Notes: generated by a model not told the origin, from the letters alone. DNA of 34,131 nt from JAVBMU01 sp031551755 (GCA_031551755.1 JAVBNE010000114.1:1-34131); one strand, 5' to 3'. Counted from the first letter of the stretch, positions 22,813 to 30,867 are shown. Numbers and translations are program-made.

Positions 22813-23549
22813 TGGCACGCGAGGAGAGTTACCGCCAGACGCTGGCCAGGCTGTCGACCGCACAGAAGGGCGCGGCCCGGTCGGCCCCGGCCTACTCCCG
22901 GTTCGTAAACCGGCGCTTCGGTCGGGTGCTGGCCGCTTGGGCCTATCAGCGGGGGCTGTCGCCCAATGCCGTGACCGGCATCAGCGCCCTGTTCACCTTC
23001 AGTGGGATCGCCCTCCTGGCGTTGCTCACCCCGTCCTGGTGGGTCGGGGTGGTGGTCTGTCTACTCCTGGTGATCGGGTACGCCTTCGACTCCGCCGACG
23101 GCCAGGTGGCGCGGCTGACGAAGTCGGGCAGCCCGGCCGGGGAATGGCTCGACCATATGGTCGATTCGACCAAGGTGGTCACCTTGCCGCTCGCGGTGGG
23201 GGTGGGGTACTACCGGGCCGATGTCGTGCCCACCTGGTGGCTGCTCGTGCCCCTGGCCGGGGCGATCGTGGGGTCGGTCTTGTTCTTCGGCATGATCCTC
23301 ACCGAGCAGCTGCGTCGCGCCCAGGGGGTGACCTCGACGGCCGCGACGGAAGGCCGTGCGCCGTGGCTGCGCTCGGTGCTGGTCATCCCGACCGACTACG
23401 GGGTGCTGTGCCTCGCGTTCGTCCTCTGGGGGGCGACCACGGTCTTCGCGGGTGTGTACACCTTCCTGATCGCGGCGACGGCCGGCTACCTCCTGCTCGC
23501 GGCGGTCAAATGGTTCCGCGAGATCGCCGCCTTCGGCCGGGCGGCCTGA
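22812..23549 (+). CDS. CDP-alcohol phosphatidyltransferase family membrane enzyme
   Basis: 245 residues with about six hydrophobic helices. The active-site signature D-x2-DG-x2-AR-x8-G-x3-D-x3-D is complete: D93, D96, G97, A100, R101, G110, D114 and D118. These bind metal and CDP in enzymes that transfer a phospho-alcohol from a CDP-linked donor. It is flanked by glycosyltransferases with overlapping ends rather than by lipid genes such as pgsA or pssA. It may attach a phospho-polyol to a lipid or glycan rather than make a bulk phospholipid; donor and acceptor are unknown. The N-terminal ~35 residues form a basic amphipathic stretch (YRQTLARLSTAQKGAARSAP). Confidence 0.88.
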   Translation: MAREESYRQTLARLSTAQKGAARSAPAYSRFVNRRFGRVLAAWAYQRGLSPNAVTGISALFTFSGIALLALLTPSWWVGVVVCLLLVIGYAFDSADGQVARLTKSGSPAGEWLDHMVDSTKVVTLPLAVGVGYYRADVVPTWWLLVPLAGAIVGSVLFFGMILTEQLRRAQGVTSTAATEGRAPWLRSVLVIPTDYGVLCLAFVLWGATTVFAGVYTFLIAATAGYLLLAAVKWFREIAAFGRAA

Positions 23550-23550
23550 G

Positions 23551-24459
23551 ATGTCGGCTCGTTCAGCGGTCGTTGTCGTCAACTACGGTTCGCATGATCT
23601 GCTCGAACAGAACCTTGCCGCGACCATTGCCGGTACTGGGGTGGCCGTCGTCGTCGTCGACTCATTCTCGACGGAGGATGAGCGGGCGCAGGTGGACCGG
23701 CTCGCTACCGACCGTGGCTGGACCGCGGTGCTGGCGGACCGGAACACCGGTTTCGGCGGTGGTGTGAACCTCGGGGTCGCCCGGGCTATCGAGCTGGGTG
23801 CTACGACCTTGGTGGTGCTGAACCCGGATGCCCGCATGGAACCGGTGGCCCTGGTCGCCCTGGCCCTCGCTGCGGAGCGCGCCCCCGATCGCCTGGTGGC
23901 CCCGGTGATTCACCGCCCCGACGGCTCGGTCTGGTCCCACGGGATCACCTACGTCTCCCTGGATGACGGCATCATGCGGTCGGCCGCGAAGCCGCCGCGC
24001 TCGGAGCGGGAGCGGGGGTGGCTCTCAGGGGCCTGTTTCGCATTGAGTGCGCAGCTGTGGGGGAAGACGGGCGGCTTCGACGAGGAGTACTTCCTCTACT
24101 GGGAGGACGTCGATTTCAGCGCCAAGGTCGAGGCCGCTGGGGGTGTGCTCGAGGTCCTGCCGCAGGTCTTCGCCGTCCATGATGAAGGGGCCACCCATCA
24201 CGACAGCGCCACCGGAACCCGCGCCAAGTCTGGGACGTACTACTACCACAACATCCGTGGCCGGCTGATGTACGCGGCCAAGCAGTTGGGAGCGGACGAC
24301 CAGCGCCGATGGCGGCGGACCAGGTGGCAGGCGGCGCGCGCGATCATCTTGCAGGGTGGCCGTAAACAGCTCCTGCGGAGCGCGACACCCTGGACCGCCG
24401 CTCGGCGGGGGACCCGGGACGGCATGCGGTACCTGCGCGATCACGGGAGCCGGCGATAG
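23551..24459 (+). CDS. GT2 glycosyltransferase (rhamnosyltransferase-like)
   Basis: 302 residues, ATG one base after the previous stop. GT-A fold: VVVVNYGSHDLLEQNL, VVVVDSFSTED, the glycine-rich NTGFGGGVNLGVARA typical of WbbL/GlfT1-like rhamnosyl- and galactofuranosyltransferases, VLNPDARM (metal motif, Asp-x-Asp replaced by Pro-Asp-Ala as in this subgroup), and GGFDEEYFLYWEDVDFSAKV with the catalytic Asp pair. No membrane helix is seen. Cytoplasmic sugar transfer to a lipid-linked acceptor is expected. It ends the first co-directional block of three, facing the minus-strand DUF2277 gene 28 bases on. Confidence 0.9.
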   Translation: MSARSAVVVVNYGSHDLLEQNLAATIAGTGVAVVVVDSFSTEDERAQVDRLATDRGWTAVLADRNTGFGGGVNLGVARAIELGATTLVVLNPDARMEPVALVALALAAERAPDRLVAPVIHRPDGSVWSHGITYVSLDDGIMRSAAKPPRSERERGWLSGACFALSAQLWGKTGGFDEEYFLYWEDVDFSAKVEAAGGVLEVLPQVFAVHDEGATHHDSATGTRAKSGTYYYHNIRGRLMYAAKQLGADDQRRWRRTRWQAARAIILQGGRKQLLRSATPWTAARRGTRDGMRYLRDHGSRR

Positions 24460-24487
24460 CCGTCGAGCGGTAACCACCGGCGACACC

Positions 24488-24814
24488 CTAGCCGTGGGTG
24501 TGCGGTAGACCGGAGGCGTGAGCGAGTTCGTGGGCGCGTTCCGCCGCTTGGCGGGCCGCGATCCGAGCCCGGACCTCGTCACGGCGCAGCGGCGGCACCG
24601 TCGTCGGCGGTCGCCGCCGTGCGGGCAACTCGGCGAGCAGCCTGGTGAGGATCGCGGAAATCTCCGCCACCGCTTGTTCGACCGGTTCCCGGGTGGCCGC
24701 ACTGACCGACCGCACACCCGTGGTTTTGCGGACGAACTGCTCGGCGGCTGCCTCGATCTCCTGCGTGGTGGCGGGGGGTTCGAGGCCGCGCAGCGTGGTG
24801 ATGTTGCGGCACAT
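24488..24814 (-). CDS. DUF2277 family protein
   Basis: 108 residues. The N-terminus MCRNITTLRGLEPPATTQEI and the following AAEQFVRKTTGV match the conserved start of the DUF2277 family, whose function is unknown. The C-terminal ~45 residues are Arg/Ala-rich, with a PHTHG end. No membrane segment or signal peptide is present. It lies nine bases downstream of the minus-strand glycosyltransferase gene, so they are probably co-transcribed, although DUF2277 genes occur in many unrelated contexts. Confidence 0.85.
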   Translation of the reverse strand: MCRNITTLRGLEPPATTQEIEAAAEQFVRKTTGVRSVSAATREPVEQAVAEISAILTRLLAELPARRRPPTTVPPLRRDEVRARIAARQAAERAHELAHASGLPHTHG

Positions 24815-24823
24815 CCCTCGACG

Positions 24824-25855
24824 CTAGCCCCGGCGTAGCCGCAACGCCCGCCGATAGGCATCCGCGTGCTGCACCCCGGCATCGGCCCACTCGCGCCGGC
24901 TCAGGTCGGGGTGCTCGGCACGGTTCGCCGGTGTCAGGGTCGCCCGGGCCGCCTCGATCGCCTCGGCCGTCAACTCGCCCTCGTAGCGCGCGATCCATCC
25001 CGGACCAACCTCGGCCTCCAGTCGCTGGTTCACCTCGGTGTCGGGCACCAGCACGGGGCGGTCCAGCGACAGCGCCGTCAAGGTCGCGCCGGAGTTGTGC
25101 ATGAACCGATAGGGCAGTACCACCAGTTCCGATTGCCCGACCGTGTCTGCCAGCTCGCCGTCGTCGAGGAACCGCAGGTCCAGGTTGATGCGCGGGTCGC
25201 CGTCGGCGAGGTGGCGCAGGGTGGTCGCGAGGTCGTCGCTGGATGGCTTTCCGGACACCTGGAGGCGCAGCTCTGGCCCGGGCAGCCGCCGGAACTCCTC
25301 GATGAGCGTCTCCACGCCCTTGTACCGCCGGATCAGGCCGAAGTAGGCCAGCCGTCCGGGAACGGCCGCGGGTTTCGGGTACGCGGCGAACCAGTCCCGG
25401 TAGTGGCCGTGGACGATCGTCTCGAATGGTTGGCCGGCCGGGAACGGTGTCACGTCGTTGACCCGGATTCGCAGGGTTGTCGCACGGTCGAAGGCGCGCA
25501 GGAGCCAGAGCTCACGGCGGGAGATGCCGGTCGGCAGCTCGAGGTTGTGCACGGTGCGGACCACGGGCGTGCGGGTCAGCTTCAGGCGGAGGAGGAACGC
25601 GGCCGTCAGCAGTTGGCGGACGAGGGCCTTGAGTGGGCTGTGCCCCGATCCCAGGATCTCGGGCCAGTGCACGTGAAAGACGTCGTAGCGGCCGAGGAGC
25701 GCCGTCCGGAAGGAGAAGTACTCCACGTGAACCCCGGGAGTGGACTCCAAGGCCTGGGCAAGCTGGGTGATGTAGGGGTTCGTGGTCGGCTTGGGCCGGG
25801 GGAAGGACACCAACACCCGTAGCGCCGTCGGGTCTTCGGTGGTGCGGGTGCTCAC
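24824..25855 (-). CDS. Glycosyltransferase (GT-B fold, GT4-like)
   Basis: 343 residues from GTG 25855, which follows AAAGGAG by nine bases; the longer frame upstream is non-homologous. The N-terminal domain starts LRVLVSFPRPKPTTNPYITQ, with DVFHVHWPEI and VVRTVHNLELP. The C-terminal donor domain has LAYFGLIRRYKGVETLIEEF and SELVVLPYRFMHNSGATLTALS, where a hydroxyl/Asn pair replaces the more common Glu-x7-Glu motif. It resembles actinobacterial glycosyltransferases of glycan loci; the sugar is unknown. It is divergent from the GT2/deacetylase pair across a 233-base gap. Confidence 0.85.
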   Translation of the reverse strand: MSTRTTEDPTALRVLVSFPRPKPTTNPYITQLAQALESTPGVHVEYFSFRTALLGRYDVFHVHWPEILGSGHSPLKALVRQLLTAAFLLRLKLTRTPVVRTVHNLELPTGISRRELWLLRAFDRATTLRIRVNDVTPFPAGQPFETIVHGHYRDWFAAYPKPAAVPGRLAYFGLIRRYKGVETLIEEFRRLPGPELRLQVSGKPSSDDLATTLRHLADGDPRINLDLRFLDDGELADTVGQSELVVLPYRFMHNSGATLTALSLDRPVLVPDTEVNQRLEAEVGPGWIARYEGELTAEAIEAARATLTPANRAEHPDLSRREWADAGVQHADAYRRALRLRRG

Positions 25856-25922
25856 GCGGACGTGCTCCTTTGTCGGTGTGGGTGGCGTCGGCCGGTTCCT
25901 GACGGGGTCGGACGCCGCGCTG

Positions 25923-25975
25923 ATTCTATCGGCGTCTCGGGCCTGCGAGGAGGGTGAATGCACCTCTCCCGAGAC
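25923..25975. promoter_or_regulatory. Divergent control region with 42-base hairpin
   Basis: The gap 25856-26088 between divergent glycosyltransferase genes contains a good -10 hexamer for the minus gene (TAGAAT, 25928-25923). Beside it is a perfect eight-base inverted repeat, GTCTCGGG (25934-25941) and CCCGAGAC (25968-25975), whose interior also folds (GGTG-AATG-CACC). This may be an operator or a transcript hairpin. Nothing else is evident in the gap. Confidence 0.4.
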
Positions 25976-26088
25976 GGCCGATGGGCGATAGCCGACGGAT
26001 GGGGCCGAGCCCAACGACTCGTGTGCGGGCGGCGTTGCGCGGGGCCGATATCGTGGCCTCGCCGCCCGTGAGAGGACCTGAGAACACC

Positions 26089-27054
26089 ATGACCGAACCG
26101 CTCCGCCTTGTCGTCGCGGTCCCCACCTTCAAACGACCACAGACGCTCGCGCCCAACTTGGCCGCCGTCGTGGACCAGACCGCCGCCGTCCGGGTAGTGG
26201 CCGGCCGACCGGTGAGCGCCCGGGTGGTGGTGATCGACAACGACCCGCAGGGGTCGGCAGCCAGTGTCGCGGCGGCTGCTGGCGACCTGGTGGAGTACGC
26301 CCACGAGGAACGGCCGGGGATCGTCGCGGTTCGCAACCGGGCGCTTGAAGTGGCCGCTCAGGACGATCTGCTGGTCTTCATCGACGATGACGAGATCCCG
26401 CAGCCGGGGTGGTTGGCCGAGTTGCTGCGCACCTGGGAGAGCCACCAGCCGACGGCGGTGTGGGGCCGGGTGCTCTCGGTCTTCGAGGCGCCCCTCGACC
26501 CGTGGGTCGCGGCCGGCGAGTTCTTCACCCGCAAACGCCGCAAGACGGGCACGCAGGTCACGGTGGCCGCCTCGGGGAACCTCCTGCTGGAGATGGCGAT
26601 CGTCCGGCGCCTCGGTCTGCGTTTCGACGACCGGATGGCGATGGGCGGCGGCGAGGACACGCTGTTCACCCGCGAGTTGGTCGCCGGGGGCGGCCGGATC
26701 GTGTGGTGTGACGAGTCGGTGGCACATGACATCGTCCCGGCTGACCGGGCGAACCGGCAGTGGGTGCTGGCCCGCGCGGTCAGCCACGGCAATGTCGCGG
26801 CCCGCGTCGAGCTCAACCTGGCGAACGGCGGCCCGCAACGCCTGCGTGGGCGGGTGCTCGCGGTCGTTCGCGGGCTGGCCCGGATCGCCGGCGGCCGGGC
26901 ACGGTGGCTGTCGGGCTGCCTGCGGGGGTCGTTGCGCGCCCAAGCCCGCGGGCTTCGTGCGGCGGCCCGGGGCCGTGGGATGGTGGCGGCGGGACTCGGC
27001 TGGAGCTATCAGGAATACGCGCGAACGGATGGGCGGAAATGGCAGCGAGGGTGA
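26089..27054 (+). CDS. GT2 family glycosyltransferase
   Basis: 321 residues from ATG 26089, with GAGAGGA upstream; the frame is open further up but without domain character. GT-A motifs are LVVAVPTFKRPQTLAPNLAA, VVVIDNDPQGSA, PGIVAVRNRALEVA, the metal-binding FIDDDEIPQPGWL, and MGGGEDTLFTRELVAGG with the catalytic Glu-Asp. The C-terminal ~70 residues are Arg/Ala-rich with a hydrophobic stretch, possibly membrane-associated. It resembles SpsA/WcaA-type transferases. The deacetylase gene starts inside its last codons, so the two are translationally coupled. Confidence 0.88.
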   Translation: MTEPLRLVVAVPTFKRPQTLAPNLAAVVDQTAAVRVVAGRPVSARVVVIDNDPQGSAASVAAAAGDLVEYAHEERPGIVAVRNRALEVAAQDDLLVFIDDDEIPQPGWLAELLRTWESHQPTAVWGRVLSVFEAPLDPWVAAGEFFTRKRRKTGTQVTVAASGNLLLEMAIVRRLGLRFDDRMAMGGGEDTLFTRELVAGGGRIVWCDESVAHDIVPADRANRQWVLARAVSHGNVAARVELNLANGGPQRLRGRVLAVVRGLARIAGGRARWLSGCLRGSLRAQARGLRAAARGRGMVAAGLGWSYQEYARTDGRKWQRG

Positions 27055-27776
27055 CCGGGGGTCCGGTGGGCGTGGCCAAGGGGGTCGTGAAGCGTGCGAC
27101 CGCCCCCGTGGGATCGGTCGTCGGGGTGCGCACGAGCGCCCCCGAGGTGGTCCTGACCTACGACGACGGTCCGCATCCGGAGCACACACCGGCCGTCCTG
27201 TCGGCGCTGGCCGAGCGCGGGGCGAGTGCGACCTTCTTCGTGCTGCTGGGCCGGGTGCGCCGGTCCCCGGGGGTGCTCCGCGACATCGTCGCCGCTGGTC
27301 ATGAGGTGGCGCTCCATGGCACCGATCATGTGGCGCTGACCGCGCTGCCGCCCGCGATGGTCGAGGGGAGGTTGCGGGACGGCAAAGCCGAGCTGGAGGA
27401 TGCCGCCGGCGCCGAGGTGCGCTGGCTGCGCCCCCCCTACGGCAAACAGACATGGGCCACCTGGAACGCGACCCGGCGGGCCGGTCTGGTACCCGTGATG
27501 TGGGGCCCGACACTGGCCGACTCCCGGCCGTTGACCGACGACGAGCGGATCGCCTCAGTGCTGGGCAAGGTCCGGGCGGGTGCCGTGGTGCTGTGCCACG
27601 ACGCCTTCGCCGACGTCTCCGACGGCGCCGACGACGGTCCGGCGCCGGAGGTCGACCGGGGTGCGTTGGCGAGCCGGTTGTTGGGGGCGCTCGCGGAGCG
27701 CGACCTGCGGGCAGTCAGCCTGGCGACGGCGCTGCGCGGTGGCCGGCTCGAACGCCGGGCCTGGTTCGGCCGCTGA
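27039..27776 (+). CDS. Polysaccharide deacetylase family protein (NodB domain)
   Basis: 245 residues from ATG 27039; a GTG at 27051 overlapping the previous stop is an alternative. NodB motifs are all present: motif 1 TYDDGPHPEHTP (D42, D43), motif 2 HGTDH (zinc ligands H93 and H97), motif 3 RPPYGKQ, motif 4 WGPTLADSRPL and motif 5 VVLCHDAF. The enzyme family removes acetyl groups from GlcNAc-containing or other N/O-acetylated glycans using a metal. No signal peptide or membrane helix is visible, unlike most secreted members, so it may act on a lipid-linked intermediate inside the cell. Coupling to the GT2 gene supports this. Confidence 0.88.
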   Translation: MAARVTGGPVGVAKGVVKRATAPVGSVVGVRTSAPEVVLTYDDGPHPEHTPAVLSALAERGASATFFVLLGRVRRSPGVLRDIVAAGHEVALHGTDHVALTALPPAMVEGRLRDGKAELEDAAGAEVRWLRPPYGKQTWATWNATRRAGLVPVMWGPTLADSRPLTDDERIASVLGKVRAGAVVLCHDAFADVSDGADDGPAPEVDRGALASRLLGALAERDLRAVSLATALRGGRLERRAWFGR

Positions 27777-27802
27777 GCGAGCGGCTGTTCGCGGCGGGCG
27801 TT

Positions 27803-27840
27803 GCTGGGCGGGGTGCGCGGGGCGCACGGCTCCGCCCAGC
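27803..27840. terminator. Bidirectional hairpin between convergent genes
   Basis: A nine-base stem, GCTGGGCGG/CCGCCCAGC (27803-27811 with 27832-27840), encloses a second stem, GTGCGC-GGG-GCGCAC (27813-27827). It fills the 73-base gap between the convergent deacetylase and glycosyltransferase genes. There is no T-run, so if it terminates it does so by stem strength or with Rho. Confidence 0.55.
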
Positions 27841-27849
27841 GGAACTCGG

Positions 27850-28980
27850 TCAGCCGATGATCGCCGCGTTCATCGCTTCTTGGTAGCGCTCAGGGGTGAA
27901 CCGGTTCAGCGCATCGGCACGCCCGGCGGCCGCGAGTGTATGAGCCCGTTCGGGCTCATCGAGGTAGGTGGCGATGGCCTCGGCGAGGGCTGGCGCATCG
28001 TCGGGCGGGACCAGCAGTCCGGTCACGCCGTCGGTGACGACTTCCTTGAGTCCTTGGACGGCGGAGGCCACCAGGGGACGCTCAGCGAGCATCGCCTCGA
28101 CGGCCGTGTTGCCGAACGGTTCGGCGCGTGAGGGGACAAGGACGACATCGGCGTCCGCGAGGGCACCCCAGGTGGGGCTGACGTAGCCGTGCAGGGTGAC
28201 CGCACCGGCGAGGTCCTGCCGCTCAGCCCGCTGCCGGAGATCGGTTTCGTACCACTCGTAACCGTCGAAGGTGGACCCGAAACAGTCCAGGGTGACGTCT
28301 CGGTCCTCGGCGCGGAGCAGGGCGACGGCCTCCAGTGCGACATCGACTCCCTTGCGGGGAGACAGGCGGGAGACGATCACGACCTGGGCCGGGTCGCCCA
28401 TCGAGCGTGACCGCGCGGGGGACGGTGTCTGCGGCGGGCCGGTGACCCCGTTGTGCACCACCTGAATCCGCTTGGCCAGCCGGGGAATGGAGTCGAGGAG
28501 GACGTCGCGGGCGGCGCCCGAGTTGACCACGATGCGCTTGCTCAACACCAGCGGAGTCGCGAGCGCCAATCGCAGCAGTCGGTGGACGGCGTCCTCGGCC
28601 TCGTGCACATGGGTGATGACGGGTACCCGGGCGAGCCGGGCCGCCGCGATCCAGCTCGGGATCGTCAGGGTGTTCACCAGTACGCGATCGGCCCTGACCC
28701 CGCGCAACCAGCGGGCGGTGCGGATGGTCGAGCCGACCATGCCGGCCACCGTGCCGAGCAGATGGCGTGGCGTCAGCAGTGATTTGCGCAGGACGGGGAA
28801 GGGCTCGACGCGGACCCGGGTGCCGGCCTCGGTGAGCCGGGCCGCCAGGGGACCGTCCTCAGGGAGCACGGTGACGACCTCCCACCCGGCGCCGGCCATG
28901 CCCCGAACGGTCTCCAGGAGCTGGAGATCCGAGCCGTAGAGGTCGGCTGACGGGTGGGCGATGACGAGGCGTCGGCTCAT
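27850..28980 (-). CDS. GT4 family glycosyltransferase
   Basis: 376 residues. The N-terminal domain has VIAHPSADLYGSDLQLLETV (Gly-Ser-Asp loop), ADRVLVNTLTIPSWIAAARL and PVITHVHEAEDAV. The donor domain has VHNGVTGPP, VVIVSRLSPRKGVDVALEAV, and the Glu-x7-Glu type motif in SRAEPFGNTAVEAMLAERPLVAS, all typical retaining GT4 enzymes. It is probably a cytoplasmic mannosyl- or glucosyltransferase acting on a lipid-linked oligosaccharide. Its ATG overlaps the stop of the flippase gene (ATGA, 28977-28980), tying it to glycan export. Confidence 0.92.
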   Translation of the reverse strand: MSRRLVIAHPSADLYGSDLQLLETVRGMAGAGWEVVTVLPEDGPLAARLTEAGTRVRVEPFPVLRKSLLTPRHLLGTVAGMVGSTIRTARWLRGVRADRVLVNTLTIPSWIAAARLARVPVITHVHEAEDAVHRLLRLALATPLVLSKRIVVNSGAARDVLLDSIPRLAKRIQVVHNGVTGPPQTPSPARSRSMGDPAQVVIVSRLSPRKGVDVALEAVALLRAEDRDVTLDCFGSTFDGYEWYETDLRQRAERQDLAGAVTLHGYVSPTWGALADADVVLVPSRAEPFGNTAVEAMLAERPLVASAVQGLKEVVTDGVTGLLVPPDDAPALAEAIATYLDEPERAHTLAAAGRADALNRFTPERYQEAMNAAIIG

Positions 28981-30593
28981 GACGACCCCTTTCGGTTCAG
29001 GGCGAGCCGCCCGATGCGAATGATCAGTGCGAGGTCACGCCGGGAGGCCGGGACGGCTGCCGAGAAACCCGCGGCGACGGCGAGCCCGGCGACCGCCGCG
29101 GCAACCAGCTGCACGAATGAGGGGAGCGATGCGGTCCACACTGTCATGCCGTAGGCGGCCAGCCCCACGGGCAGGCCCAGGGCGATGAGCCGGCCGGCCC
29201 CCGCGTACAACGCCCGCCCCGGCACGGTGGTCACCCGCCCGAGCCACCACAGCGACAGCGGCCATTCGAGCAGGTGGGACACGGCGTAACCGGCGGCGAC
29301 TCCGTTGAGCCCCCAGTGGCTGCCCACCAGCACGCAGACGATCTTCAGAATGGCGGCGACGATCGAGTAGTACATCAAGGAGTTGGTGAGGGCTCGCGCG
29401 AGGTACACCCAGTAGCCGACGAAGGCCAGGGTCTGGAACAGTCCGGCGAGCGCCAGGAACTGCAAGATGGGGACGGACTGGGTCCATTTGTCGCCGAGGA
29501 AGACGTCCACCACGGGTCCGGCAGCTCCGACGATCACGGCGAGCACCACCGTCAGGGGCAGGGCGAGGGCGAGCTGACCGGCCTTGACGTACTCGTTGAA
29601 CCGTTCGCGGTCGTCCTGGACTTGGGACAGTGCTGGAAGCGCGACCTGCGTGGCAGGGGATCGGACCTGGTTGAGCGGGGTCATCAGGAGCTGGAACGGG
29701 CGACTGTACAGTCCGGCGGCGTCTGCACCGAAGGCGCGGAAGTTCACGAAGTTGTCGATGTTCTTCGCCAGGTACGTGATGACCTGCGAGCCGAAAAGCC
29801 AGCCGCCGAAGCTGATGAACCCGCGCATCGGTACGCCGCGATGAGGGAGGCCAGGCAGCCAGCGCGCCATCACGGCCGCGAGGACGAGGCCGACCGCCAT
29901 CGTCAGGACCTGCTGCATGACCAGCGCGGATGCGCCACCGCCAGCCACGGCGATCACGATGGCTGCGATCAGCGCGACCAGGGGAGCCACGAGGTCGACA
30001 ACGGCGAGGGCCCGGAACCGCATCTGTCGCACGAGCCCCGCGCGATACTGGGCGGCCAGGCCGTTGAGCAGGAAGATGATGGCCAGACCTTGCATCACCG
30101 GAACCAGCCGGTCGTCGTCGAAAAGGCTACCCGCGAGCGGAGCGCCGGCCAGGCAGATGGCGGTCAGGACCGCGCCGATGCCAGTGTTGATCCAGAACAG
30201 GTTGTCGCGCTGCTGGGTGGACAGCGTGCGGGCCTGGATGGCCGCCGACGACAGTCCGAAATCGCGCAGGATCTCGCCGACGCCGACAACCGCGACGACC
30301 AAAGCCAGCAAGCCGTAATCGGTCGGGGTGAGCAATCGAGCCAGGATGGCGGTGGAAGCGGTCTGGATCAGGATGCGGCCACCCTGAGTGGCGAGCGAGA
30401 TAGCGGCGCTCCGCGCCGCACGGGTGCCCAGCGACGGCTCGGTGGCCGGCAGCTCCGTTGGCGACGGCTCCGCCGGCAGCTCTACGTCACCCGGTCGGGT
30501 CGGTATCGCCTCGGGTAGTTGCGCGCCTGTTCCGGCCGGTTCCGGTCCGGTTGCTGGCCGACCGGCCGACTCGGGGGGGTCGCTGGCGGGCAC
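28977..30593 (-). CDS. Wzx-type polysaccharide flippase (MOP superfamily)
   Basis: 538 residues with about twelve to fourteen hydrophobic helices from residue ~60. GTRAARSAAISLATQGGRIL and LARLLTPTDYGLLALVVAVV followed by LRDFGLSSAAIQA are hallmarks of the WzxC-like polysaccharide transporter family, as are ISFGGWLFGSQVITYLAKNIDNFV and FGADAAGLYSRPFQLLMTPL. The first ~54 residues are a Pro/Glu/Thr-rich cytoplasmic tail without counterpart in most members. The protein flips a polyprenyl-linked oligosaccharide across the membrane. The start is uncertain because the tail is low complexity; ATG 30593 is the only ATG before the conserved part. Confidence 0.9.
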   Translation of the reverse strand: MPASDPPESAGRPATGPEPAGTGAQLPEAIPTRPGDVELPAEPSPTELPATEPSLGTRAARSAAISLATQGGRILIQTASTAILARLLTPTDYGLLALVVAVVGVGEILRDFGLSSAAIQARTLSTQQRDNLFWINTGIGAVLTAICLAGAPLAGSLFDDDRLVPVMQGLAIIFLLNGLAAQYRAGLVRQMRFRALAVVDLVAPLVALIAAIVIAVAGGGASALVMQQVLTMAVGLVLAAVMARWLPGLPHRGVPMRGFISFGGWLFGSQVITYLAKNIDNFVNFRAFGADAAGLYSRPFQLLMTPLNQVRSPATQVALPALSQVQDDRERFNEYVKAGQLALALPLTVVLAVIVGAAGPVVDVFLGDKWTQSVPILQFLALAGLFQTLAFVGYWVYLARALTNSLMYYSIVAAILKIVCVLVGSHWGLNGVAAGYAVSHLLEWPLSLWWLGRVTTVPGRALYAGAGRLIALGLPVGLAAYGMTVWTASLPSFVQLVAAAVAGLAVAAGFSAAVPASRRDLALIIRIGRLALNRKGSS

Positions 30594-30867
30594 GGGTTCA
30601 CTCCTGGGGATTCGAGGTTGCCCGTGAGCCGGGACAGCAGGAGTCTAGTGGGAGCCCTGCACACTCCGGCCGGTCGGAAAAGGACATCTGACGGATGCTG
30701 CCCGGCAAGGGTCCATGGTCATTTTTTTCACCCTCCGTTCGACCTCTCATACGTTCGTGAAGGTCGCTACGATCGCGTCACCTGTCGAGAAGCTGGCAGT
30801 CGCGAGGATGGGTTCATTACCCCCGTCCTGCTCGATTTGGCTCATGCCCGTACCCATCGAGGTAGCC
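30594..30867. other. Divergent intergenic region before the large secreted protein
   Basis: This 274-base gap lies between the flippase and the LamG protein gene. TACGAT (30768-30773) could be a -10 for the plus-strand gene, without a good -35. A hairpin, CGAGGATGGG with CCCCCGTCCTGCTCG (about 30803-30834), would lie in the 5' leader. A seven-T run (30722-30728) has no stem before it. No small gene is evident. Confidence 0.35.

Noticed and set aside
30719..30728. Intrinsic terminator at the seven-T run
   Set aside because: There is no stable stem immediately before the run and no gene ending nearby on that strand.
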